Assembly: GCA_911728455.2 (NCBI GenBank)
Contig: OU452229.1
Coordinates: 9,104,811 to 9,168,810, forward strand
DNA length: 64,000 bases
Origin: Marthasterias glacialis
Taxonomy: Eukaryota > Echinodermata > Asteroidea > Forcipulatida > Asteriidae
Direction: 5' to 3'
Positions within the stretch are counted from its first letter, which is position 1, and every line of letters begins with the position of its first letter. A model generated the notes under the pieces. That model saw only the letters and a program-made list of their open reading frames with translations, had not been told where the DNA came from and searched no databases. Made by a program: the position numbers and the translations under genes. Below are positions 12,478-22,757 of this stretch, one piece after another.

Positions 12478-13270
12478 AATAGACCGATTGCGCGACCTAC
12501 GTCACGTGACCCCTGTTGGGTTACTGTAAACACACACGTAATCCTCCATAGGATAGGTTGGTACGGTACACGATGATTAATGCATTTAGTTAATTCGGTC
12601 GAGGCTTTTTTGCTCGAAATCTGTGAAACATATTCCAGAGTTTGTACCAAAGTTCTTCAAGTGGCTGAATAAAGCCAGTAAGGACAGTTCCAGCAAGTCT
12701 TGAAAATTGTATAAGTACCGTATGTGCACGATGTGTACAGCGTGCGACGGAACGTTAGGCCAGACGACCGCGATCACCACACACTTTTCAACACAAACAT
12801 TTCAAAGTTTTGAAGCTGAAATCATCCAAAGAAATTGCTTTCCAAAACTGTGTGATTCCTTTGTCTATTTGAAATTCTGCAAGGCTAGGTATTAATGCTC
12901 ACTTTTCCAACGTTTTTTTTTTTTTTTTTTACAGTGATTTAGGCCAACATTACAAACAAAAATAACAGACGGGTGGCTACATAATAGTCGTCCGACGCCG
13001 GTAGTGCATGGCTTAAAAAACTCTTTTCAGAAGAATTCTGTTAAATTATGAAACAGAGATGTGATTTAAATTAATGCCACACCATACTACTTTAAATAAA
13101 GGGGCCGATCAACTAATTCATCGCTTAACGAAAGTATAATCGACTGTTTTCGAACTCACTCTGTGTCACGGCCTATCTCTTTACACGTATTTTTTCACAA
13201 GCTGTATGGCGTCATACCCGATAGGGGATCACGTGACCGCATGTAAACATTGTCGCGCAATCGGTCTATT
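12478..13270 (-). mobile_element. Family A inverted-terminal-repeat element, copy 2
   Basis: The ends read AATAGACCGATTGCGCGACC and ...GTCGCGCAATCGGTCTATT. The copy is in the opposite orientation to copy 1 and shares its whole interior, including a frame encoding YNFQDLLELSLLALFSH on the - strand. A long T tract at 12914-12931 interrupts it. No transposase. Confidence 0.85.
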
Positions 13271-14381
13271 GGTCGAGACCTTGGATACCACCCTTTTATG
13301 TCCATAAATAGCGGATGATTTGGATTGAAAACAAAATTTTCCACTCGTAAAACTGGCAGCACGAGTACACGGCCGCCAGATAACTCGACCTTCCATTGAC
13401 CAACTTGTCATAAGACAAACTCGACCGTTGACGAACTTAAAGTGGTAATACATTATGGTCAAATATTTGCTAAGAAACTAAACTTGCATGCAAGAAGATC
13501 AAATGGAGAGGTAGAGAATCGAGACAGGAGGAACCGTAGACAAACTGATTATGTACAGCTTCATTAAAAATAGTTTATTATGGATTATCTCCTTCCATCA
13601 GATCATAGCTAATTGAAGCCCCAAAAGACATCTAGAAAAAAAGACGGCTCGGAAGGTGATAATATTTTGTCTCTACTTCATGTTAATAGACGTGTTTCAA
13701 GAGTAAGACCATCAGAGGGACTCCGGTTCTTTCTCGGTGGGTCAATGAACCCTGGGGATCACTATAGGTCTCACAAAGCTCAATACTCTGAGACATTACA
13801 CAAAAGTTAAGAAAAACCTTCTCCCATTTCATTGAATTCCTGATATTTCTCGTATTATATTTGGGGTGTAAATAAAGGCCCTACTTAGAGTTCAAGCAAT
13901 TTAAGTGACATCTCTGGTCACGCTGCGTCATGTAACACTTGCTTGCACCAAATAAAACAACCAAGAAGGTCACCCGGCAAATGTATTAATAGGACCTGAC
14001 GAACCTCCTTTTTGAATCCGTAATAGCGGGTTGTGAATCCGTAATAACGGATTGTGAATTAAAAACAAATGACATAAACAAAATGTTACTTGTGGACCGA
14101 TTCGCCGATCGGGGGTGTCTGTTACTCTTAAACCCTCTGGAAAAAAATTCAGAATTGAAATTAGACACAAAAACAATAGTTTCATTTGGCAGAGAGACCT
14201 GAGGATTACATAACTTTCCGCGCTATTTTACGCATTCAATTCTTCATTCAGCTCTCGTGCTCACTGAGGCACAGGACCGCACCCTTTACCGGAGTACTTA
14301 AGCCTCTCCATGAATCTCGCCATTCACTTCAGGTTCTTGAGCTTATGCTGTTGTAGCCTTGTCCCTTTGGTTTGTTGGTAG
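13271..14381. other. Intergenic stretch, possible 5' region of the DIRS relic
   Basis: No gene recognised. At 14017-14060 a ~20-bp unit containing GAATCCGTAATA is tandemly repeated. The stretch just before 14430 may be the untranslated leader of the DIRS-like gag, but no DIRS terminal repeat could be delimited. Confidence 0.35.
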
Positions 14382-14429
14382 TTGTCCTGCCCCCTCGCTC
14401 TACAACTAAATTTTTTTTGTTCCTTTACC

Positions 14430-15006
14430 ATGTCGACCGAGGAAGGCCATTATCGCGACGCTTCGCTTATTTTTGAGAAGTTCCGAGACTATTTTGACGA
14501 AAAATTCAACTCCATCAGTACTCCTAAGCTAGAATCTCAATCCGTAAGAGAATTGAAGAACAAACTGGACGCAAAAGACCCGACAAAACCGGGAAACATT
14601 GCCCATTTTGAGTTTTGTGGCAAACTAGAGACTGTTTTGGACAATGTTAAGGTCGCCATTACCAGCAAAGCCGATCCTCAACTAGCCATCGAAGCTGTTC
14701 AAGAAGCGGAAGATTTGATAGCCGAACGGAAAAAGAAAATTCGGATCGCAGATGGAAGCAAGGCTGGTTGGGCTACGGTTGCTCAGCTCGACAAGTCCGG
14801 CGCAGAGCATCTTTCAGCGGAGCAGATTAAAAGCGCCAAGCTAGCTGAGGACTAGGCCTTGAAGGAGATCGAGAGCCGCAAGCGGAAGAGGCGAGATACT
14901 CAGAATAGCCCGTTGTCTTCTTTTCAGCCTCCTCAAGATCCTGCTGGGCGTCGTCTTTTTCGAGGTACATATTTTCAAAATCTCATTTTATACTTTGCTA
15001 ATTCAT
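14430..15006 (+). pseudogene. DIRS-like retrotransposon ORF1 (gag-like) relic
   Basis: The frame starts MSTEEGHYRDASLIFEKFRD, has a mid-region LEAVQEAEDLIAERKKKIRI-like acidic/basic stretch, then DGSKAGWATVAQL and, after one in-frame TAG at 14853, a basic tail (EIESRKRKRRDTQ). A stretch shaped like IRIAD-S-GW-TV followed by an R/K-rich segment is what I associate with ORF1 of DIRS-group tyrosine-recombinase retrotransposons; this is recall, not alignment. The single stop and the lack of adjacent RT, RNase H or recombinase indicate a truncated dead copy. A gag-like host gene cannot be excluded. Confidence 0.55.
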
Positions 15007-15159
15007 AAAGCATTTCTCTCATTGCTGCGTATGCGTATTGTGCATGCAGCCAAAACCCAGTCTGTCTGATTTAAATAATGAATTGAAAATTCCTGTGTTC
15101 TTGTGCATGCCATGTGCTTATGTTGTCGTCCTATAATATGAAACTGTTTTTCATGCGTA

Positions 15160-15332
15160 TAGACCTTATGCATTGACGTCATTCAGCTGCCATCTTAGAG
15201 TTAAAACGAAGATGCAACAATGGAAACGCACAGATTAATACGCGCGACGCACAGACTCAGCCAATGAACAGCCTCCTTTTGACCTCTAGACCAGGGCGCC
15301 CTACTCAAATGACGTCATGTGCATAAGGTCTA
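15160..15332. mobile_element. Small MITE with TAGACC termini (family C)
   Basis: The left end reads TAGACCTTATGCATTGACGT and the right end, inverted, ATGACGTCATGTGCATAAGGTCTA (first and last 12 bases pair perfectly). Length is 173 bp with no coding capacity. Terminal TA on each side suggests a TA target duplication. Each arm carries a CRE-like TGACGTCA core. Confidence 0.8.
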
Positions 15333-15373
15333 TGAGCGCAGCGAAGTAGCATGACGACTCTAGAACTTCAAAA

Positions 15374-15460
15374 CCATAAAACCCCTGACGATGACTAGAG
15401 AAGGCTAGTCGAAACGTTGAGACCAATTAATAAACTCACTCCGTGGCAGTGAAGTTATCC
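15374..15460 (+). mobile_element. Penelope-like/hammerhead-like fragment
   Basis: The sequence CCTGACGATGACTAGAGAAG followed by GCTAGTCGAAACGTTGAGAC has the arrangement CUGANGA - stem (GACTAG/CTAGTC, 6 bp perfect) - GAAA, like the core of hammerhead ribozymes found in terminal repeats of Penelope-like elements. One extra U lies between CUGACGA and the stem, and no clear stem III or cleavage site is visible, so catalysis is doubtful. The following AATTAATAAACTCACTCCG is plausibly element-derived. No GIY-YIG or RT coding was seen nearby. Confidence 0.4.
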
Positions 15461-15589
15461 GAGAAGTCACCTGTAGTTCTGGATGACAATAATAATAAAT
15501 TGAAACTCAACTATTATGATAAAACGGACCTGTGTTTATAACATCTAAATGCAGCTGTAACAAAATTAATGACTAATAAATGCAAATTG

Positions 15590-16200
15590 GCAACGGTACC
15601 GTTAATCATCCACAAAACTCGCAATCTTGGCATCATGTTGGATAACCATGCCCACGGAATCCCAGGTGAAGAAAATTTGTCAATCTGAGCTTTCTATCAT
15701 AAAAGAAACATCAACAGCATTCGTAGATCCTCAGTCAAGAGTCTGCCTCCCGTATCCACGCTTTCATTTCATCCAGAATTCATTGCTCTTATGTATCAAC
15801 AACAAGCTCATAAAAAAACTACAAAAATGTTCAGAACGCTGCTGCTCGCGTTTTATCAAAAATCCGTAAACATGATCACATCACAACAGTCCTTAAATAG
15901 CTTCACTGGCTTCCAGTCTGTCAAAGCATTCACTTCAAAATCGTAAGCTATTAACAAGGCACCACCATAATTGTATCAAGGAACTTTTCTCACTTTATAC
16001 TCCAAGTCGCAATCTTCAATCTCCAAACAAACGTTGTTCTAACTCTTCCTATAACAACCACATCCTATACATGTCCATGGCGATCGTGCCTTTTTTGTAT
16101 CCACTCCCAAACTAGGGGAACCCTTTACCATTAAATATCTGAACTACAGAATCTCGGGACATTTTCAAAAGCATGCTTATAACACGTTTGCTTATGACCG
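15590..16200 (+). pseudogene. LINE (CR1/L2-like) reverse transcriptase C-terminal fragment
   Basis: Translating across stops and frameshifts gives the order of motifs typical of the end of CR1/L2/Jockey-group ORF2: MPTESQVKKICQSE (cf. H-x3-V..IC-S), LCINNKLIKKLQKCSERCCSR, then a WLPV-like segment, LFSLYTPSRNLQS and a degraded NPLPLNI-TTES-DIFK ending. There are many stops. This is a 5'-truncated dead insertion; its (TAA)-type tail and element boundaries were not found. Confidence 0.7.
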
Positions 16201-16470
16201 ACTCTCTGTTATCACAAAAGAGAGCGAGTGGAATACGGTTCTACGTCCCATATCTCACGAGGCCGCCGAATGCGAGCACTCTGATGGAGGATTAGCGCGT
16301 ACTGGAAAATAAAATTAATAGTCATATTGTACGGCCTGTTCTTTAACGGGCTGTTCTTGCGCTGTTCTAACTCCCATCTGCAAAATCCACTTTAAATTCA
16401 AAGTGGTGCATTTTCATTCATTCATTTATTAATTTCACAGGAAGAAAAAATATTGACAGACCAACATTTT

Positions 16471-16958
16471 TCGATTGCGCGACCAATGTTTGCATGTCAT
16501 CACGTGACCTGTAGTAGTAGGTATACCACGTCATTTGAACTGATGCCAGCTGAAAGAGTCCCACCAACAGTCGGCTCTTAAGACAGTTACTAAGCCCTTT
16601 TATTAAAGTTGTATATTGTGACATTGATTTTAATCATATTACTGTTTCATAAACTATACCAGTATTCTACTATAGTACTACAAAAGAGGCTTATTTTGAG
16701 TTATGCGCTACCGCCGTCGGACGACGATGTATGAGCAACCCACGTGTAGTATTTTGTTTGTAAAGTAAATTACTGTACAAAAAGGTGTGTGTGTGTGTGT
16801 GTGTGTGCCCTTACACTCACCAACTTATAGGGCACTTTACACAATGGAACAATGCTACCCCACAAGGTTTTCTTTGTTCTAGTGCTACCCCACAAGGGAA
16901 TTCTTTAGAAAAGGGACAATAAGTTGAACAATGAAGTACCCCGCAACTGGCCATGTGT

Positions 16959-17006
<48 letters not shown>

Positions 17007-17205
17007 GGGGGGGGGGTAAAGAACGTTGGGAAAGGTAAGCATTGTATACCTAGCCTTGCGGAATTTCAAATAGACAAAGGAATCACACAGTTTTGGAAAG
17101 CCTCTTCTTTGGATGATTTCAGCTTCAAAACTGTGAAATGTTTGTGTTTAAAGTGTGTGATCGCGGTCGTCTGGCCCCAAACATTCCGTCGTGCATGCAA
17201 CAAGT
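16471..17205 (+). mobile_element. Family A element, copy 3, truncated and carrying a nested insertion
   Basis: The left part CGATTGCGCGACCAATGTTT-GCATGTCATCACGTGACC matches copy 1, but the outermost terminal bases are mutated and the right end is lost near the CATTCCGTCGTGCATG position. Between CTGTACAAAAA and GGTAAAGAACGTTGG, sites adjacent in copy 1, lie (GT)n runs and a ~155-bp insertion at 16807-16963. Confidence 0.75.
16807..16963. mobile_element. Small inverted-repeat element nested between (GT)n tracts
   Basis: The insert begins GCCCTTACACTCACC and ends ATGTGTAAGGGTG, giving inverted termini CCCTTACAC/GTGTAAGGG. It contains a repeated GCTACCCCACAAGG motif (16853 and 16891). (GT)n microsatellites of ~20 and ~40 bp flank it, and a G tract follows at 17001-17015. 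The whole assembly sits inside family A copy 3. Confidence 0.55.
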
Positions 17206-17479
17206 ACGTGTAGTACTAGTACTACAGATCGTGAACATACGTTCCTCTTGCAGAATCTCATAAACTTCCCGAAGCGATATTATGTTTCCGTATTCCACTC
17301 GCACTAAGCTGATGGTGGGAAAGAAATAATGGCTGTTGGGCTGCGGGGATAGAGAATCTACCATATACATAATTTCAAAATTATAGATACAAAAGGACAA
17401 AACAAGGACAAACTAAGATACTTGATACTTATAAACAAACTCATTCAAAATGAAGTTAAAATGATTTAAAAAAAAATAT

Positions 17480-17561
17480 GTCAGGAGTGGGATTCGAACC
17501 CACGCCTACAGAGTAGACTACGACCTGAACGTAGCGCCTTAGACCGCTCGGCCATCCTGAC
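17480..17561 (-). tRNA. tRNA-Leu (anticodon CAG)
   Basis: On the - strand the 82-nt sequence begins GTCAGGATGGCCGAGCGGTC and ends GGGTTCGAATCCCACTCCTGAC-like. The acceptor stem GTCAGGA/TCCTGAC pairs perfectly, the A box (TGGCCGAGCGGTC) and B box (GGTTCGAATCC) are canonical, the anticodon stem CTACG/CGTAG closes the loop TTCAGGT with anticodon CAG, and the long variable arm CTAC-TCT-GTAG marks a class II tRNA. No intron. Immediately downstream on the - strand is a T9 tract (17466-17477 read on the + as A's), a Pol III terminator. It looks functional. Confidence 0.96.
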
Positions 17562-19403
17562 TACTTAGATACTTTTGATTTTGTTACTATATATAAGAAG
17601 TATCAATATACCGAGGCTACACATTGTAAATTTGAATTCGTGTTGGAAGCTTTGTTTCATATATATACATTGTATTGCAAAAGTCTTATAGACTGCATAA
17701 TTCGATGTCAGTCGACAGCTAGGAATCTTGGGATGTGTCTGTACTGTGTGCATCTGCGTTGCAAAACGCAGTACAGCCGGCCGTCATACAGCTATAGGTA
17801 ATTTGTCAACGACTGTTTTCAATACGTGTTAAAGTTCTCAGCGATGAAAACAATGGAAAAGGACCGGTCTGTGGGACGCCCGCTATCGTCTCATAAGTCT
17901 CCCATTCTCTGTCGATTCTCTGTCAGGTATCATAGAAATATATCCCGGGAAATATTATTTCTATGGGTAGCACCCAAAGGTCACGTGACAAAAAGGGGAA
18001 ATATCCGAAATGCTCCGTTGGTGGTCGGACATTTCTTTTGTTGATAGAAATTCAAAAAATTTGCAGACACATCCCATTATCGTTTTTCTTTTCCTTTTCT
18101 CCCCCAACAAATTCAACACATATTTGAATATGTTTGTAACATTACAAACTGATTATCCCAGGCTTTTTGAAAGTAAACAAGGCCTGTCATCAGCGTTCCG
18201 TTTTTTATCCAATGACATCGTCCACCGCGCTGGTGACAAGTAACGAATATTTACATGTGCGTCATAGTCTATGTTTAGCTTTGGATGATGCCTGACCTTA
18301 GATTTTTATAATAACACTTTTTTATACGTAAGGAAACAGTTGTTGTCACAGTAACACGTGATTGTTCAGTAAAAAAGTAAACTGAACGGTTGCATGGCGG
18401 GAACTGGGTGGGCCGGTTAAAAACATCGATATTGAGGACAGAAAATGATTGTGAGTACAATTAAGTGACTGCTATTTCATCTTTGATATCTTTAGAAAAG
18501 CTAATAATAGGCGATTTTCAGCTATTTTGTTGATATTTGTTGTTACTGTTAGGAACAGGGAACAGGGTATCACACCGTCAGTGGGCCAGAGTGGAATCAA
18601 AGTGCTCCAAAAATAGTAAAATCTGACCACGGTAGTTTTAACTGTTTCGACGCCTTTTTGTTTGCTTATGTTTGCTGGTAAAATTGAGCGAATATTTTTG
18701 TTACTGGTGTGTTATGACGTCATAAAAGCCCGTGAAACCCCCCAAAAGGTGAATAGTTGCAATATTCTTCAATCAACAATCAAAATCAGACACTTTGCAT
18801 TTAACTACGGAGCTTATCATTCCCTTGCACGTTATTTATAGTTTACATTTGGAGGGAATTTAATTATTTTTACTTATTTTATTTTTTCTATCAATTAACA
18901 AATACTGATAATTGTGTCAAAATTGATACGAAACTTGTGATTTTTTGTTTAGCTCTACAGAAACTATAGATCGCCGCCGATTTCCGCCTAAATTCTAACT
19001 TTTTCGGATAGAGCAGCCTTTCTGTATTATTTTGGTACCAAATTAAGCTGCGACAACCTGCAACACACGATTTTAGTGCAGTTTTTCTGCAGCGAAAACT
19101 ACGTTTTGGTCCTTTTTCTGTAGGTGTTACACATGCCGATAAGGAACATGACACCCTTATTTTCGAGTGTCATTCTTTGAGTGAGGTTTTGTTTTGCAAT
19201 ATTATTCCTTGAGATGCCTTATTTATGACGCAGTTCATATTACTGATACTGTGTGAAAAGGTTGTATGAGTCAATAATGTCGACTGGTGAAGTGTTGATG
19301 TCTTTTTAAGGTACTACTACTAGTCCTCAGATATTGACACCTTGAATGTAAATTAAAGTCTTTTTTCTATTTTTGTACTAACATTAAATACTGTTAAGTG
19401 TTA
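17562..19403. other. Intergenic stretch without recognised genes
   Basis: No supported gene or complete element. A short hairpin occurs at about 17932-17967 (CATAGAAATAT...ATATTATTTCTATG around TCCCGGGA). The rest is AT-rich. Confidence 0.35.
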
Positions 19404-19543
19404 TTAATAAATACCTAAGACAGTTTGTGGATTCTGATTGGTCAAAATGTGATCACGTGGGGGTGTATTAACGGCGATATAAAGACCGGCTAACAAAACA
19501 AGAAAATTTTAGCCGTTTATTTCGTTAAAAAGGTATTTATTAA
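19404..19543. mobile_element. 140-bp MITE-like inverted-repeat element
   Basis: Perfect 13-bp inverted termini: TTAATAAATACCT at 19404-19416 and AGGTATTTATTAA at 19531-19543. The outer TTAA on each side could be a piggyBac-type TTAA target duplication, or a 3-bp TAA/TTA duplication of Harbinger type. It directly abuts the long hairpin that follows. Confidence 0.5.
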
Positions 19544-19544
19544 T

Positions 19545-19708
19545 GGGAATAACAGTGCGAGGACCCGGTCTTCACTGCTTGGTAATGACCTTGGGTGGTG
19601 GCTGGCTGCTGTTAACGACCGCGCCTCCGGCTTGGTCGTTAACAGCGGCCAGCCACCACCCCGGTCATTACCAAGCAGTGAAGACCGGGTCCTCGCACTG
19701 TTATTCCC
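19545..19708. repeat. Near-perfect 75-bp-arm hairpin
   Basis: Arm 19545-19620 (starts GGGAATAACAGTGCGAGGAC) is the reverse complement of 19634-19708 except for one substitution, one small mismatch cluster and a one-base indel. The loop is 13 nt (19621-19633). It is GC-rich compared with its surroundings. It has no ORF continuity on which to base a protein. Transcribed, it would make a long dsRNA stem. It could be a recent inverted duplication, the core of a foldback MITE, or a hairpin-RNA locus. Confidence 0.9.
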
Positions 19709-20094
19709 TAATTCATGTTCATCTGATACTATAGTAGGTCTAAGTCAATGTCTCTATATTCCTTCAACATTTAGTAGGGGACATATCAAATTAACTTCCG
19801 TTTGTAATGACGTCAGAAACTGCAGATAACATATTCACCCAAAAATATACATTATCATTTTTTTCACTGACAAATCGATAATGTGTAAATTGATGCAAAT
19901 GTCACTGAGTTTGGTCTTTGTCAATATTTATTATCCTTTTCCGAAATTTCCAAATAATCTGGAAAGGAAACAGTTTGTGTGATGTTTGCAGCACGGGTAA
20001 GTACTGTACGTCTCAGGGTATGTTGAGTACTTGCTCATAATATTGTTGTACATGTTCAAATTATTTATGACACTTTTATTTTGTTTTTGTACAG

Positions 20095-20269
20095 GTAACA
20101 TGTCATGGATGTGGTTTCCATTGGAAACAGGCCATCTGGGGACATCTGGCCCTGCAAAAGGCTTAAGCAGCAAGAAACGATGTCTACCAGCTGTTGAAGG
20201 AGCTCATGGCTCTACCATTTCTTCTAGCAGAGGTGATTACAGCAATGTTTGCATCCCTGAGAACTAGAA
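20095..20269 (+). pseudogene. MULE transposase-like relic
   Basis: After a possible acceptor (TTTTTGTACAG), one frame reads V-T-CHGCGFHWKQAIWGHLAL-QKA, then a stop, then NDVYQLLKELMALPFL and EVITAMFASLRT. This resembles the end of the Mutator-like transposase domain, where a C-x-FHF-QA-WR motif is followed by an LMALPFLP-like segment. The identification is from recalled family motifs only. One in-frame stop suggests a pseudogene; a domesticated exon is possible but not supported. Flanks show no terminal repeats that I could define. Confidence 0.5.
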
Positions 20270-21132
20270 CAAAGACAACATGCAGGAGGTATTGTCTTTT
20301 ATTTATTTGTACTGGCCCACTGTGACAGGCAGGTGTGATTTTGTTTCAATCTGCTAAGATATACAAAGTTACTGTTACTTGTATCATTCCCCATTTGATT
20401 ATCCCATTTAAAATGCTGAAAACTTGAGAATGTCACACTGATTTCGACTGCGTCACCATATGAAAGTGCACAGTATAATTTGAACATTATTTGATATCCC
20501 AGAAGTGTGAATGGATTACAGAAAACTGTAACCCTTCTGTGCATCAAAAAACCCTTGAGGCCGCTGTCTGTTTATGGAGCGTCACACTTGATGCTTGAAA
20601 TATGCAGAGTGCAATATATTTTACTGCGGGTATGATATGGTTTGTTATCATGTTCCAAAATTTGGATGGTTAGTGACCCTGACTCATCTATTCATCAACC
20701 CCTGGAACTTGGCAACTGTGATTCAACCACGATCTAGGTCTAATCACACACCGCAATGAACATATAGCATTTCGAATGTTCAACTTTGTTTAAATAATTT
20801 ATGTTTGTTGTTTATTAATTTTTCCTAGGATCACATAACAATGGAACATATTGTCGACTCGTGCCTGGTCAGAGACGTAATGACAAGTTCCCAGTAACAG
20901 GGCATAAGCAAATGATGTGAAATTTTGTATTGAAAAAAAAAAAACTGAGCGGAAAAGTTTGATAACTTTTTTGCCATTCAAAAGTTATTATAGGAAGGTT
21001 AAATTCTGCATGGGAATGGAACAACATGTCTTTGGGTTAATTCTAGCGACAAAAATGTAGCAATAATGCCATATTTTTCATGTCGGGCCATTTTATTGCT
21101 TACGCTTTTTATTACTGGGACAAAATACTTTA

Positions 21133-21181
21133 TGTGCCCGGTAAAAGGGCATTTAGGCCTTACGTCCTTTTACCGGGCACA
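21133..21181. repeat. Short perfect hairpin, 16-bp stem
   Basis: TGTGCCCGGTAAAAGG at 21133-21148 pairs perfectly with CCTTTTACCGGGCACA at 21166-21181 across a 17-nt loop. There is no poly-T tract after it. It is probably the core of a palindromic MITE whose outer arms have decayed. Confidence 0.7.
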
Positions 21182-21788
21182 CAACGATATTCATCAATGA
21201 ACATGTCTCAGTGATGACAAGTCTGCAATAGTGAGTTTAGAGGTGAGATCAGTATACCCAGATGACGCAATCATGTCATACCAGCTTCTTCATGGATGTA
21301 CTAGGGTGTCAGGAACAGACCAGAAAGCACTGGAAAGCACCAGATGGAGAGTAGTCGACATTGTAATATATTTGTTTTATTTAATATAGTTTTTATATAT
21401 ATATGTTTTTACTGATCCTCAATTTAATCAGTGTATGTAAATTATTTCTTTGTTCATTCTTGAAAGTTACTCTTTATTTAAAGGTTTACTTACTAAAAAA
21501 AACATTTTTAACTTATTATTTCTTGTTTATTAAAGTTTTTTTTTAATTCTTGGACTTATTTAATGTTTTTCGTTGCAAAAGGAATTGGTTGAGTAATCAG
21601 TGTGATACAAAGATTATTATTTCTTGGATTATTTAACTGCCACTAATTTGAATACTTTACATTTTGTTAGTCTGATTAAATATAATGAGCTTTCTGACAA
21701 ATAAATCTGTTGTCTGCTTATATAGTGCCTTATCATACAAACAAACAGGGCTTCAGGATGAAAGAAGGAATATTAATCCAACAATAGC

Positions 21789-21897
21789 CAGGAGGCGACT
21801 TTGTTTCGGGGAGCCCTCTGACGTGTTGGGACTTTGTAACTGAGGGGGTGACTTTGTCAGGGGGAAACTGTTGGGGAGACTTTGTGAGTGGGCGACA
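21789..21897. repeat. Degenerate GGGGGCGACTTTGT tandem repeat
   Basis: Units such as GGCGACTTTGTTTCGGGG, GGGGGTGACTTTGTCAGGGG and GGGAGACTTTGTGAGTGGG recur about every 20-30 bp. They match the unit in the right arm of the foldback structure at 52751-52886, so this is probably a decayed relative with only one arm preserved. Confidence 0.55.
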
Positions 21898-22189
21898 TAT
21901 GGCTGGCATCCAGTTAAATTTGTGCTTGTTGGGGTTGTGCTGCCTTCATACATATACCATGCCCGATATGTGGCAGAGAGAGGCCCCTCCAAATGTTTCC
22001 ATTCTCTAAAACACTCTTCCCCTCTTGTACGGAAGCCCCCCCCCCCTAAAATCTTCAAAAGGATTCCAGAGATTTCCAGAACACAATGAAGACACAATAG
22101 GAGTGTGGGTTCACCCTGCCACATATTGAGCACCAAATGTTCATACATGTATAATAATATGGCCATTATGCCACATCCATATTGTAATT

Positions 22190-22757
22190 TGACTGGAGTG
22201 ACTGAACATAGGGGTGTTGGAACATGGGGGTTATGGAACTATAGGTTTGTTGGAACATAGGGGTATCGGCAGTGTTGAAGTACTCAAACTCGACTTGTAC
22301 TCTCTGTTAGCAAATTACTTGTACTTGAAGTCCATCCTCAATACTCAACTTGCAATTTACTGGTATTCAAAGGCAAATACTGGATAATCTACTAAAAACA
22401 TAGTCAGACTTGATTTGAAACACTTCTGGTCAAAGTACCACGTTCGATACTTGATATCCCAAAGCATTGAAAGAATCAATACGTGTCAATCTGCTATTCC
22501 ATGGCCGGTAGGTAGGGTCTCGGTACAGACCAACCAGTTACCATCTGTAGAAAATGAGCTGACGGAACCAGACAGTTGTAAGCTCATTTGTTCACGTGCG
22601 TGTGTAGATAATGGACTGTATGTAGTACTGATTTCTGTGTGATTATTTATATAACTTGTATAATAAAATTTCACTGACAAAATTGTAAAATGAAAATAGT
22701 GACAGCCTTTCACTTGGATTGAGTGCTTTCATTGTGGCCAGATTGGGTTAACATAGA
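22190..22757. other. Low-complexity decayed repeats
   Basis: 22200-22270 contains irregular repeats of GGAACATAGGGGTNTTGG; similar text recurs at 24625-24685. 22275-22390 and 24470-24560 share TACTCGACTTGTACT-type wording, suggesting dispersed copies of one older repeat. No gene is supported. Confidence 0.35.
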
